Below, in pieces: positions 22,898 to 33,523 of a DNA stretch of 64,000 nucleotides. Position 1 is the first letter of the stretch. Each line of letters starts with the position of its first letter. Source of the stretch: Pseudopithomyces maydicus (Eukaryota; Ascomycota; Dothideomycetes; Pleosporales; Didymosphaeriaceae); contig JANTUC010000004.1 of assembly GCA_026873275.1 (NCBI GenBank), forward strand, positions 2,294,001-2,358,000, given 5' to 3'. The notes under the pieces were generated by a model. It saw only the letters and a list, made by a program, of their open reading frames with translations. It was not told where the DNA came from and searched no databases. Both the position numbers and the translations under genes were made by a program.

Positions 22898-25138
22898 ATG
22901 AGGATTCACGCTTCGGTTGCGGGCTCGCTTGTGTTTTCAAGCTTTGGTAAGTGTCTGATGATGTTCGAATCAACTGCTAAGTTTGTTCAGTGCTTGGCCA
23001 GGTATCAAAGCGATACTGCGATATAAGCAGCTCGATATGTTATACAGGATGGACGGGTGGTAATGGGGTTACAATCGGCGTTGCACTTCCCGACACAACT
23101 ACACCAGGCTTCGATACCGCGTTACAAATTGTTTCACCAATCGCCAATGGATGGGTCGGTTTTTCTTGGGGTGGGACAATGCCTTACGTCCCCCTTACCC
23201 TTGGATGGGTCAACAAGGTCGGAAGCACTGTTATTTACTCTTCCAGAATGGCTTTGTGAGTGCTATATAAGACGTCACTTTCACAATATCTAATTATTAT
23301 CAGTGGTTTGAGTTTGCCACAAGCGTATCCGGACGCAGAGTACACGTATATGAAAGGAACTGGCTATAATGACACCCACTGGACCCTGAACGTACGATGT
23401 CGGGGCTGTTCTCAATGGCAGGATACTGAGTAAGTGGTCCATTTTAAACTTCTTCTTATTGCAGAAAGACACCTTACTCCTCAATGATGTCTTGTCCAGC
23501 TTTTCATCTATTAGGTCATCTATACTGACTTTGGCCTACCGCATAGAGGCAAGACCGTTTCGCTAGACTCCACAAATGTGGCAGCACCTTTTGCACATGG
23601 ACTATCCAGCAAGTTGCCCATTGAACCTGCGAAGAATACTTCAGTGTTCAATGTCCATTCTTCGTTCGGCCACTGGACACTAGACCTGACGCAAGGCAAG
23701 AACACTGATTTTGAAAAACTTGTCGCAGCGAATTTGATACCAAATGCGCCGCCTCAAACCACGACTAAGCCAACGCCCAGCGCGTCAACAACTCTGCGCA
23801 CAAGTACTCTGAGTAACAGTGTGACTTCATCATCGACATCAGAACCGACTACAACTGACATACCAAACTCTTGTGCTGGGGTTGCTACCTTCCACTCCCC
23901 GGTAATGACAGCTGACGGATGGAAAGTAGTGAAAGTAGCTGGAGGCTTGTTACAACCTAGGGGTTTGACATTCGACACCGCCGGTCGATTGCTTGTTATT
24001 CAAAACGGATTAGGAATCACCGTACATACGATTGGTAATGATGGGTGCTTGACATCAGCGAAGACGGTGATTGCACAGCGGAACCTCAATCACGGCATTT
24101 TGCTGAGTGCAGACGGAAAGACGCTTTATGCAAGCTCGGCGACCCAAGTTTACGCGTGGGACTATGATGCTTCAACTGGCAGTGTAGGAAATTCTTCAAG
24201 AATCGTGGTGTCAGGCATGGATAGCAAGGGTCACGTAACTCGTACTCTTGCTTTCCCGCCGAAACACCCAAATTTACTCATTGTTTCCCATGGGTCGAAT
24301 GACAACTTCGACTATGAAGCTGGTAATATCAAGGTCGGTCGATCGTGTATCAAAGCTTTCGATCTTAAAAAGCTGCCCACAGGGGCTACGACTACCCTAC
24401 GGGAGGATATCAACTGGGCTACGGGCTGCGGAACGGCGTTGGCCTAGCGTTCGATGCCGACGGAGGGTGAGCTTTTCCTCGAGCATTACTCGATGAAAAA
24501 TATTCTGACTACATTCTAGCCTTTGGGAAGTGGAAAATTCGTCCGACGAGATCCATAGAACAGTAGACGGCACGAGCATCGACATTCATGCAGACAATCC
24601 AGCTGACGAATTGAACTACATTGGCGATCCATCGAAAGAAAACACAAGGTGGTATGGCTATCCTACATGCTACACCGTTTGGAAACCGGACGTGATCACG
24701 GACCACAATTTTACGATCGGTGACCAATTAGTACTTACACCCAATGCGACGTTTGCAGATGCGACATGCAAGACCAAGAGTGTAGCGGCAAAGCTCGCCT
24801 TTCAAGCTCATTCGGCACCCTTGGACGCGGTGTTTGACAGGAACTTTACAAGTCTTTATGTCACCTTCCATGGGTCGTGGAACCGTAACCCATCGACTGG
24901 GTTCAGAGTGGTTCAGGTACCGTTCAAAAAGGATGCGAGTGGGTTTTCTCCAAAGAGTGCGATCGCACAGAGCAACGCCACAGGCTATACAGACGTACTC
25001 TGGAACCCGGAGGTGGAGCATTGCTCAACGACGCAATGCTTCAGGCCGGTATCGATTGCGAAGGATAGATTCGAGCGCATGTATATTACGAGTGACAGCG
25101 CCGCGGAGGGCGAATTGCTTCTTTTGGGTAGAGCATAG
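22898..25138 (+). CDS. Secreted AA8-AA12 haem/PQQ sugar dehydrogenase (frame-shifted)
   Basis: Extracellular oxidoreductase that joins a cytochrome domain to a PQQ-dependent sugar dehydrogenase; such enzymes can pass electrons to lytic polysaccharide monooxygenases. Exons 22898-22946, 22991-23255, 23304-23429, 23547-24466 and 24520-25138. Signal peptide about 1-19. The AA8 domain (about 20-195) has the haem ligand Met80 in FSWGGTMPYVPL and His184 in FNVHSSFGHW. A Thr/Ser linker (about 200-235) leads to the AA12 beta-propeller (RGLTFDTAGRLLVIQNG, YGLRNGVGLAF, LWEVENSSDEIHR, VTFHGSWNR). In exon 4 the frame must gain one base near 24382-24390, most simply in the GGGG run, to reach GGYQLGYGLRN; with it the protein is 659 residues. 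No C-terminal CBM1 is present. Confidence 0.9.
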
Positions 25139-26240
25139 AGGGTTTTAGTGCCGGTCGGCATAGATTGTACTCGGTTGGTTGTATTCAAGAGTGAATGATT
25201 ATGGCGGCGTAGCAGTAGGAGTCAAGCGTTTGACCGGTCGGATATGTGTATGTATGTGGCTCAGTGCCAGTATTGAGGGGGCCACCTAGATAAGGTCATG
25301 TTGTAAGCACTAGACTACCCAACTGCAGGGCGTTTAATAGCAACTGCAGGGCGTTTAATAGCAACTGCAGGGCGTTTAATAGCAACTGCAAGGCGTTCAA
25401 TAACAACTGCAAGGCGTTCAATAGCAACTGCAAGGCGTTCAATAGCAACTGTAAGGCGTCTGATGAAGTGGTGGCCAGAGCAGTGACTACAATGGCGAAA
25501 GCGCCGTCCCTAAGATGTCGTCCGACGAGAATTTCAGCCAATGGTGGTTGATGCAACTGCGATTCTACATACACTGTATTAGCTGACTGGCTCAAGGTAG
25601 TGCGACTCTGATGCTGTAGAGATGGGGCACGGGGCCACCAGTAAGTTCCACCAGATTCGCCAAAACAGAGTTACCGAGGCATGGCGAGAGCAACGCTGTC
25701 GAGTGACCTCACCGTCAATCCCAGAGCTGTGCGGGCCAATCGCGTCTCCGAACACTGCTTGCGTCGCATCTGTCGATTCGCTTCGACTACTCTACCGGGG
25801 GTACTGGGAGGCGTGGCCGCGGGCGGGGCACCATCCTCCCCTATGTTCTGATGAGCTCGTCGCGTTCGATTTGCTGGTGGAACAGCTGGCATTGCCCACG
25901 CCCCGATTAGGCTAGGCACGAAGATGATATAAAGACTTCGTGCGGACGTGTGGACCCCCCAGCTGGATGCGAACGTGCACGCTGCGTGTCCGATTCCGTG
26001 TCTTTTGTAGTTCTGAGTCCTCGGCTCTCCACGACCACACCTCCTCCCTCCCTTCCGTATGAGCGGGGAAACCGAAGACCAATCGCCCCTTCCACATCTC
26101 CACCTTTCCACCTCTCCACCCTTCCACCCTTCCATCCTGCACCTGTCGATTCGACGTATATAGTGTAGTCCTGACCGTGCATCCCCACACTTGGCCTGCC
26201 TCGCTTTAACACTCCCCTTTCTGCCTGGCCATTCCCTACC
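25139..26240. other. Intergenic region with minisatellite
   Basis: Contains the 21-nt tandem array (25320-25465) and a pyrimidine-rich leader with CCACCCTTCCA-type repeats (about 26090-26140) just before the monooxygenase. No gene supported. Confidence 0.5.
25320..25465. repeat. 21-nt minisatellite, seven copies
   Basis: Units of CAACTGCAGGGCGTTTAATA plus G. Copies 1-3 are identical; copies 4-6 share two changes (GCAAGG, GTTCAA); copy 7 is degenerate. The 21-nt period keeps a minus-strand frame open that repeats LLLNALQ, but that frame has no ATG. Confidence 0.95.
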
Positions 26241-27761
26241 ATGACCGACGGACCCCTTCTCGACCACACCGCCAACGGAGACGCCAACGGTCACACGGAA
26301 ACCATCAGCCGCGACATCATCATCGTTGGTACTGGTGTCTCCGGCATCAATGCCGCCTATCGCATCCAGGAGTCACTCCCTCACGTGAATTACACTATTC
26401 TGGAAGGTCGCCACGAGATTGGCGGCACCTGGTCGTTGTTCAAGTATCCTGGCATCCGATCCGATTCGGACCTGCATACCTACGGCTTTGCCTGGAACCC
26501 ATGGGAGAAACCGAATCCCATTGCTACGGGCGAGAGCATCATCCAGTACTTTCGTGCAACCACGCAGAAGTTTGGAATTGACAAGAATATTTCCTTTAAA
26601 CACAAGGTGGTAAGCGCTGACTGGCGGTCTGCCGAGCAACGATGGCGCCTCGAGGTGGACAATGAGGGCAGACGGAAGGTGTACTGGGCAAAGTTTGTCA
26701 TCATGGGCACAGGTTATTACGACTATGAAAAGCCGTTCAAGGCGCACATACCAGGCTTGGACCGCTTCCAGGGAACCACTGTGCACCCCCAGTTCTGGCC
26801 TGAGGATCTCGACTACAAGGGGAAGAAAATGGTGGTCATCGGTTCCGGTGCCACGGCTGTAACAATCCTGCCCGCCGTTGTAGAAAACGGGGTAGGCAGC
26901 ATTGTCCAGCTGCAACGAAGCCCCGGCTACATCTTGAGCATCTCCCAACCCAGACCCGACGATCCAATACCCCTCTTCAGGCGCATTTTGCCTCACTGGT
27001 TACTGGTTAAGATGATAAGATTTCAGTTCATCATCTTACCGTCTATCATTTTCATTCTCAGCAATAGATTTCCCAATTTCATGCGCTCATACATACGCGA
27101 TCAAGCCAGGAAAGTTCTACCCAAGGATTTTCAAATGGATCCACATATGCACCCAAAATACAAACCATGGGACCAACGCATCTGTTACATACCTGACAAC
27201 GATTTCTTCAAAGCCTTCCACACAGGAAAGGCTCGGATGGTTACCGACACGATCAAAACTGTAACTGAGGATGGCATTGAGCTTGACAGTGGCGAGAAGC
27301 TTGAAGCCGACATAATAGTCACAGCCACAGGTCTCAATCTCCAGCTTTGTGGTGGCATTCCGCTTACTCTCGACGGCAAGCCTGTGCAATTCTCTGATTG
27401 CTTTGCCTGGCGTACGGCAATGCTTAGCGGCATTCCTAACCTCGCGATCATGATTGGATATGTAAACGCTTCCTGGACACTAGGAGCAGACGCCTCGGCT
27501 CGCCTTATTATGCGACTGTATAGACATATGGAGGCGGAGAAATATACGAACGTAACACCGCAGATTAGTGAGGAAGAGAAGAAGGATCCTGATGAGATGC
27601 TCAAGCTCAATTCGACGTATATTAAAGCTGCGAGCGGATATTTACCGCAGGCGGGCAGAACTGGACCGTGGAAACCAAGAGACAACTATCTTCAGGATAA
27701 CTGGATTGCTAACTGGGGTAGTCTCAAAGAAGGGCTTGTGTTTGGAAGAGTCGCAACATAG
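26241..27761 (+). CDS. FAD/NADPH flavin monooxygenase, Baeyer-Villiger type
   Basis: Class B flavoprotein monooxygenase that would insert oxygen next to a carbonyl or hydroxylate a soft substrate with NADPH; substrate unknown. Single exon, 506 residues. FAD Rossmann motif VGTGVSG at about 29-35, the Baeyer-Villiger fingerprint FQGTTVHPQFW (FxGxxxHxxxW) at 176-186, and the NADPH motif VIGSGATA at 199-206. A hydrophobic stretch near 255-275 (RFQFIILPSIIFILSNRF) may anchor it to a membrane. It lies 886 bp upstream of a Zn2Cys6 regulator on the same strand. It has no intron, in contrast to most neighbours. Confidence 0.93.
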   Translation: MTDGPLLDHTANGDANGHTETISRDIIIVGTGVSGINAAYRIQESLPHVNYTILEGRHEIGGTWSLFKYPGIRSDSDLHTYGFAWNPWEKPNPIATGESIIQYFRATTQKFGIDKNISFKHKVVSADWRSAEQRWRLEVDNEGRRKVYWAKFVIMGTGYYDYEKPFKAHIPGLDRFQGTTVHPQFWPEDLDYKGKKMVVIGSGATAVTILPAVVENGVGSIVQLQRSPGYILSISQPRPDDPIPLFRRILPHWLLVKMIRFQFIILPSIIFILSNRFPNFMRSYIRDQARKVLPKDFQMDPHMHPKYKPWDQRICYIPDNDFFKAFHTGKARMVTDTIKTVTEDGIELDSGEKLEADIIVTATGLNLQLCGGIPLTLDGKPVQFSDCFAWRTAMLSGIPNLAIMIGYVNASWTLGADASARLIMRLYRHMEAEKYTNVTPQISEEEKKDPDEMLKLNSTYIKAASGYLPQAGRTGPWKPRDNYLQDNWIANWGSLKEGLVFGRVAT

Positions 27762-28647
27762 AGGGTAAATATGAAGATGGTAATGCACGTATGATAAGCG
27801 ACATATGGACAAATTGCTGAAGCACATGACGTTTCTAAACGGAAGGCGAATCTTTGTTTCCTGCTTTCACGATCATTGAGGATGAGAATCTTTTGCTAGC
27901 GATTATTATCAGTGTGGGGCATACACAGGGCATGCTTTTGATAGCACAACGACATCGTTCTTTGGTGATTTAATTGAGACCTTTGAGGTGTTGACGAAGA
28001 AGGCAGGTTGCTTTGTACAGCCCTTTAGCTGATTTGTACAGCCAAAGGGCGAAGCTGCGGCTGAGACTGCGCAGCAAATGGCACCTAGTATTGGGCTACG
28101 ATATTTCACAGGTCATAACATTTCCAAGCCTTGTCCTCAAACCCGGGATTATTTCATTCCAATATTCGGTATCGATTGGTAAAGAAGTGAAAATCTCTTT
28201 TGTGGTTTATTATGTCTCCCCTGCCACTATCCGATTCAAGTGACATCCCCTATTTCCTACATCGCAGCGGAAAAAGACTAGTAGTATATTCGCTAACATC
28301 GCGATGAGACAACATGGTAGGTTATCATCTGATTTCAATTAGCCGATGCTGACATTGCATATTTTGGGGGAGGGGGCCACATAACGAGCCTAGCCAGGTT
28401 GTTCTCAAGTAGGATTGTCTAGATTCTTGTCTCTGGCCCTCGGCGTCAGCCGCTCTCACAAGCAGCCGAAACCCGGGGCCCCGCAGTTAGCCTCCCCTCA
28501 TCCATACCTGGGTGGTACCCTGACCGTGACACGATGACATGTATTTTTCCAGTTGTACCTAGTGCCCTATTTGGATCGATGATTACAAACCCACTCTTCG
28601 TATGATACGTAGTAGAACTAGCCAGCGAAAATTCGCGCCGTTTCGGC
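27762..28647. other. Intergenic region
   Basis: No gene. Holds an 11-nt direct repeat TTTGTACAGCC (28012 and 28033) overlapping a short inverted repeat, and the promoter of the Zn2Cys6 gene. Confidence 0.5.
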
Positions 28648-30794
28648 ATGCCGAAAGACAAAACTGAGCGCACCCGGCGAACAGTGAAGGCCTGCGTTAT
28701 ATGCCATAAGAAGAAGATACGATGTGATATCGATGAAGTATCGGGTGACGTGTGCACCCCTTGCAAGAGAGACGGATATGAATGCATCCTTCGAGAGAGA
28801 AAACGGAAGCGGTTCACCTTCTCGCCCTCGCCGCCTACAAGCCGGAACAGAACGCGAAGTGCAGATGCGACAGTCGTAGGGAATGACCCAGTCGCACCAT
28901 CTACATCTCTATCAAACAATCAATCTTTCTCTGGGACGAGCAGTGTTTTCGAGACGAGCGCAGTGCCAGGAGAAATGGTCGAAAGAGGACTCTCTAGTGC
29001 CACTTACACTGCGAACGGTTCTCCTCTACCAGTACTTCCGGAGGGTTCTAGCTGTCCGACACCAGGAAAGTCTGTACCAGCAGCCATATTCGATACGGCC
29101 CGCCGGTCCTCGAAGACCGCCAGCTATTTAGGCCGCCTGGAGTACCTTCGTAATGACGTACCCGTCAATGACGACGCGGGATTACCGAATAAAGTACCAC
29201 GTCAGCTATCAGACACAGACTTAACCATTCTCAGGGCGCAGGGCGTCCACGATCTACCACCTAGCTCTGTACGCACCTCGTTGATGGAAGCATTCTGGAC
29301 TCGCTGTTATCCGTGGACGCCAATAGTACAATGCGAGTGGGTGAGAGGGCCACAAAGCTCGCTCCTATTGCAGCATGCTATGATGCTCGCAGGGAGCAGA
29401 GTCAGTCCCGCGTATCAAAACTACCCGCCCTTGGAATTCTACAAGAAAGCCAAGGTGCTGTTCTGGACGGGTACAGAAGAGGACCCCATCATAACGATTG
29501 CCGCCACGTTGCTGATGCATTGGTGGAACCCGGAAGGCCCGGAAAGCGTGTCAATTGATACCAGCGGGTTCTGGCTGCGGATTTGTGTCGGATTGGCATA
29601 TCAGGTTGGGTTGCATCGTGAGCCTGTTGGGAAGCCGGATGCTGGACTCAGAAAACGAATATGGTGGTCGCTGGTGGTGCGTGATTGCCTCATCAACGCG
29701 GGGCATGGACGACCGAGAGCCATCGATTTAAAACTTGCAGACGTTTCACCTATATCAGCACTTGACTTTGAGGGTGCGGCAGAGGCAACAGAGGTCTTCT
29801 CGGCCTATGTAGAGATATCGTGCATTCTAGGTGAGTTGCGTACCATCCGTCTTCGCGAAGTACTGGGGTCCACCCCAACACCAACAGCACTCAAATGCGT
29901 TCGTGCCCGTATCGAGAGCTGATTCATACAGGTGATCTCACACAAAGCTACCTTCGCAAGCACGGATTGCAGGAACAAAAAAAGTCATTAGAGGACCGTC
30001 TGTTTCGGTGGCTAAAGACGTTGCCAGACCATCTCCAGCTCTGCTATCCTACAGAAGGCCGGCCACTAAAAACATACAACATTGAAACATGGTCGCTGCA
30101 TATCCAATACTTTACGGTAGTCATCATCCTCAACCGATCCCCTGAGGGGAAATCGAGCCCATCCACGGCGTCCTTATTGGCCTCATCGTTCATTGCAGGC
30201 CTTTTTGCAGACCTAATGGCGCGCGAGCAACTCCAGTATCTCGGCCCAATCTTCACGTTCTACTGCCTGACAGCAGGCATGGCACAACTGTCATGCTACC
30301 GCTACACCGAGATCGTTCAAACCGCTGAAGACAACCTATTAGTCATGAAGCGTGCACTGGAAGAGTTAGGCAAACGATGGCCAACAGCAGTAGGAAGTCT
30401 AAAGCATCTCCTAGACGTCCGTGAAAAGGTGACGCAGAGACCGCCTCTGGGACAATTCCCCGAAGTCAGCATGCCTGCTTCCACCGCGCAATTCTTCTCC
30501 AATTTTGGCTCGGACCTGTGCCGGATGTGGTTTCCTATCCATCAGAGACTTCCCCAGAAAACGACGAGGGAGCTAGAAACAGCCGGGATATTGCATGGGC
30601 TACGCACACCGGCGACCCAGGCTGTGGATCTGGACATGGCTGCTGCGGCTGCGATGCGACAACAGATGCTGCACAATCAAGGTGCAGAGGCGGCACTAGA
30701 GCCCACGTTGCTGCAGCCACAGGAGTGGTTTGGTCCTTATGGTGGTATGGCAAATTGGTTGATGGCCGATTGGGGCCAAGGGCTGGGGTGGTGA
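28648..30794 (+). CDS. Zn2Cys6 transcription factor with fungal MHR domain
   Basis: Nuclear DNA-binding regulator. Exons 28648-29830 and 29932-30794, 101-nt intron, 681 residues. The binuclear zinc cluster is at 16-46: C16-x2-C19-x6-C26-x9-C36-x2-C39-x6-C46, with the basic KKKIR loop, followed by a basic linker ERKRKRF. The fungal-specific middle homology domain covers about 195-480 (SLMEAFWTRCYPWTPIV; WWNPEGPESVSIDTSGFWLR; RIWWSLVVRDCL). The C-terminal part is Gln/Ala-rich and may activate. The neighbouring monooxygenase is a plausible target by position only. The upstream region shows no clear autoregulatory CGG repeats. Confidence 0.93.
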
Positions 30795-31337
30795 ATTGGA
30801 AGCGCCCCTGCGTGATTGCCAATGCGGCTCGCTCCTTCTTCCCCTTCAGTATGGGAATGGACCAGGGACTGTCTCGGTCGTTTCGTCCATCGCTTGAGTT
30901 GATGTTACAACATTGGCCACATGTACGGCTACGCCCCGGACCACGAGGAGTACACCGGCCACTGGTGACTATTGTGATGCATAGGAAGACAGTATACATC
31001 AAGCTGATCTCCTCAATAAAAAGCAGATACTTTTGATGCGGGGAGCCTATATCCTTATGTGGGGACCATATAGCTCTATTGGCCATGAAGGAAAGCCAAC
31101 AATGGACACAGGTGTGGATGAGCACGAAGGGCCACTGATAATAACCGTTGAAATGCGCTGTACAACATAAAAGAAGGCGTGTGAATCGTCATCTAGAAAA
31201 TCCCGCTGTATCTTTACAATGTGCACCCGAAAGTAAGGCATGTGAAACAACACGAGAACTCCCGCAACCACCACCCACATATACGAGCTATAATAGGATA
31301 TCCATTCGCATCTGCTTTTCTATGTACAATTAAGAGC
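30795..31337. other. Intergenic region
   Basis: 3' side of the Zn2Cys6 gene and downstream flank of the 5S gene. Nothing recognised. Confidence 0.5.
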
Positions 31338-31351
31338 AAAAAAAGACAAAA
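31338..31351 (-). terminator. RNA polymerase III terminator of the 5S gene
   Basis: On the minus strand the 5S 3' end runs into a T5 tract (including the last base) and, after GTC, a T7 tract, as expected for Pol III termination. Confidence 0.85.
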
Positions 31352-31470
31352 ACATACAACAGCGGGGATTCGCTAGTGGTCACCCACCTAACTACTAATC
31401 CGCCGGTACCCTGCTTAAGTACAGCTGAGCGAACGGGAAGCTCTGTTCTCAAGGTCCTATGGTCGTATGT
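31352..31470 (-). rRNA. 5S ribosomal RNA, divergent variant
   Basis: 119 nt on the minus strand, from ACATACGACCATAGG to GTTGTATGT. Helix I pairs fully (1-9 with 111-119, one G-U). Conserved blocks include GTACTTAAGC, TTAGTAGTT, GGTGGGTGACCAC and AGCGAATCCC, which carry the internal Pol III control region. It differs from the Neurospora/Aspergillus form I remember at several sites, yet the helices still pair: 14-21 with 58-66 (one bulged A64), 29-32 with 45-48, and the arm around GGTGGGTGACCAC. Dispersed single 5S genes are normal in filamentous ascomycetes. Confidence 0.93.
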
Positions 31471-31772
31471 GATAGCAGACGCAAGGAGCCCAAGCTAAAT
31501 TTGATGTTAATGTCTTGCTGAGCTGTTCTGAAATGAGTCAAACACGGCCATACGACCCACAAAATAGCGGCAACGATCGAGCATAGACCATCGGGTCTAA
31601 TCGCAGTTTGTCAGAAATATGATGGAATAGATATAGAACCCTCGGGTAGTCTTTTCGTGGGTATACGATCGAGTCTCGTGAAAATCCGAGCTGAGAAAAT
31701 TGCCCGCTCCTCTATTTTGGAATGTCTTGTTCAGCGAGAATTTCTTATGCCGCTATGTCTTACGATTGGAAA

Positions 31773-33523
31773 TCACCTGTCTGCTCTGGCGACTTGTAAT
31801 TTAACCAGCCGGCCCATATTCTCTAACCACTTCTCATCAAATCCTCTGTCTGTGAACCTCCCCGCGGATATCCTCGCTCGTTTTCGCATTGCCAGTGTTT
31901 CTTCTTTGGTCAGCGAAAGCGCCTTTCGGTACCCCTCGGCATATTCTTCGGCGGTGGAAGCGTGGAATCCTAGCTTAGCATCAGTTTCCATGTACCTCAG
32001 GATTGAAGAAGCATACTCACCCGTAGGCTTGCCCTCAATCTCGACTACGATGTCCAGTTTCGGTCCACCAGAGTTATTCACAACGGATACGAGACCCGCA
32101 GCTTGATATTCTACGACTCCGATACCAAAGTGTTCGTTCCACATGGCATTTGTACCAACGCTAGATTTGCGCATCCAGTCGAGCATCTGCGGCCACGTTG
32201 CATCGCATACAAACTCCACATCATCTTTGATATGCAGCTCATGCGCCAGTAGTCGTAAGTTATACACCCTCGTCGCATCATCAGAGTCTCGCACGGAGCC
32301 TATCAGTATAAGTTTTGGACGCTGCCCAGGCCACGAGGGCAGTTTCGGATCTGAGGAGATGAACTTGGCAAAGGCTTGCAGGATGAGGGTGTGGTTCTTT
32401 TCTGGCCGAAACTGAGCAATGTAGAGAACATAAGGGCCGCGCTGCTTCTCGCTTGCTTCTGTCACAGCAACCTCGGTTTCGAGTTCCTCAACAGCAACGG
32501 GTGGAAAGACTACATCAATGTCGTGCTCGACGGACTTGTTACGTCTGTTGCGACAGGGACCCCAGAGAGACTTGATATGACCCTGAGTCCAGGTGGAGTT
32601 TGTCATTACAACATCGATGGTGCTGCCCACTTTACTATAGAGCGTGGCAAAAAGAGTCCAGTATTGCCGCTTGACGAGGCCGCGGTAGCCTTGTCCTGCA
32701 CCTGCGTTCACACCCTGCCCGCCCACATCGAGGGATTCGAGCATGTCGGTGGATATGGTAGGGTAGTGGACGTATGCACCGGTAGGTACCGATGGAAAGA
32801 GGAGCGTGCAAAAAGCAAGCGAGAAGGCGTATCCCATGGTATCCACGAAAATGTCTGGAACCAGTAGCGTGAAGGCGTCATATGCGAGTACGATGGACCC
32901 GATAGACTGGCCCAGCAGTGTAAAGCGCGGCCAGGAACTGGCAAGAACGTAGTCTCGCGTGGTCAGATAGAGGAAATGCACCGTTGGGGGTGCAGGTGGA
33001 TGTTGAAACGCTCTTTGACACGCTTCAGTATTGCCGTCTTGTCGACATCGTGATCGCCAGTGTAGACTACGCATACAGCTTCAGGCCAACGTCTCTGGGT
33101 TGCACGGATAGCGGCCCAGAGCACGCGTTCACCACCTCCTCCTGCATTGCTGCAACACGGGCACGTCAGCCATTGCAAGGTTGCACCGCATCATGCCAAA
33201 GCGTACCAGAACGGGTGAAAGAAGCCCACAATTCCACTCCAATCCTTATCCGCCTTTCCGCCGTTCACCGCACTTCCCACCAGCGAGCTCTCCACCTCTT
33301 CCCAGTCCTCGTCATCGCTGTGCTTTTCTGCCTTGTGCTTTGCCTCGTAGGTCTGCTGTTCGCTGGCAACGCGGGCCAGTAGGAGTTCTCGTCTGGTGCG
33401 GGAGGATCGGCGGAGGTAACTGCCCAGCGGCACGCCGACAGAGCGCAAAATGGAGGGGAAGTAGTAGATACCGATAGCAAGCGAGAGTAGTGTGAAGAGA
33501 GCGGGTGAAAAGAGGAACGCCAT
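31773..33523 (-). CDS. ALG11: ALG11 alpha-1,2-mannosyltransferase (frame-shifted)
   Basis: Adds the fourth and fifth mannose to the dolichol-linked oligosaccharide on the cytosolic face of the ER during N-glycan assembly. Exons on the minus strand: 33523-33207 and 33149-31773, 57-nt intron. Order of parts: N-terminal membrane anchor (FSPALFTLLSLAIGIYYF), VGFFHPFCNAGGGGERVLW (the glycine loop, split by the intron), VVYTGDHD, FTLLGQSIGS, GAYVHYPTISTDM, TNSTWTQ, LYIAQFRPEKNH, then the GT4 donor site region EHFGIGVVEYQAAG. The frame must gain one base in the five-G run at 32986-32990 to link FNIHLHP to PTVHFLYLTTRDYV; with it the protein is 564 residues, the normal length. It shares a 202-bp divergent promoter with the COX18-like gene. 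Confidence 0.93.

Noticed and set aside
25296..25595. Minus-strand frame coding LLLNALQ repeats as a gene
   Set aside because: No ATG; the frame is open only because the 21-nt repeat unit has no stop in it.
30535..31125. 196-codon minus-strand frame
   Set aside because: Mostly antisense to the end of the Zn2Cys6 gene; no motif.
31352..31470. 5S copy as a RIP-decayed pseudogene
   Set aside because: Transitions are present but stems remain paired through matched changes and Pol III terminators are intact.
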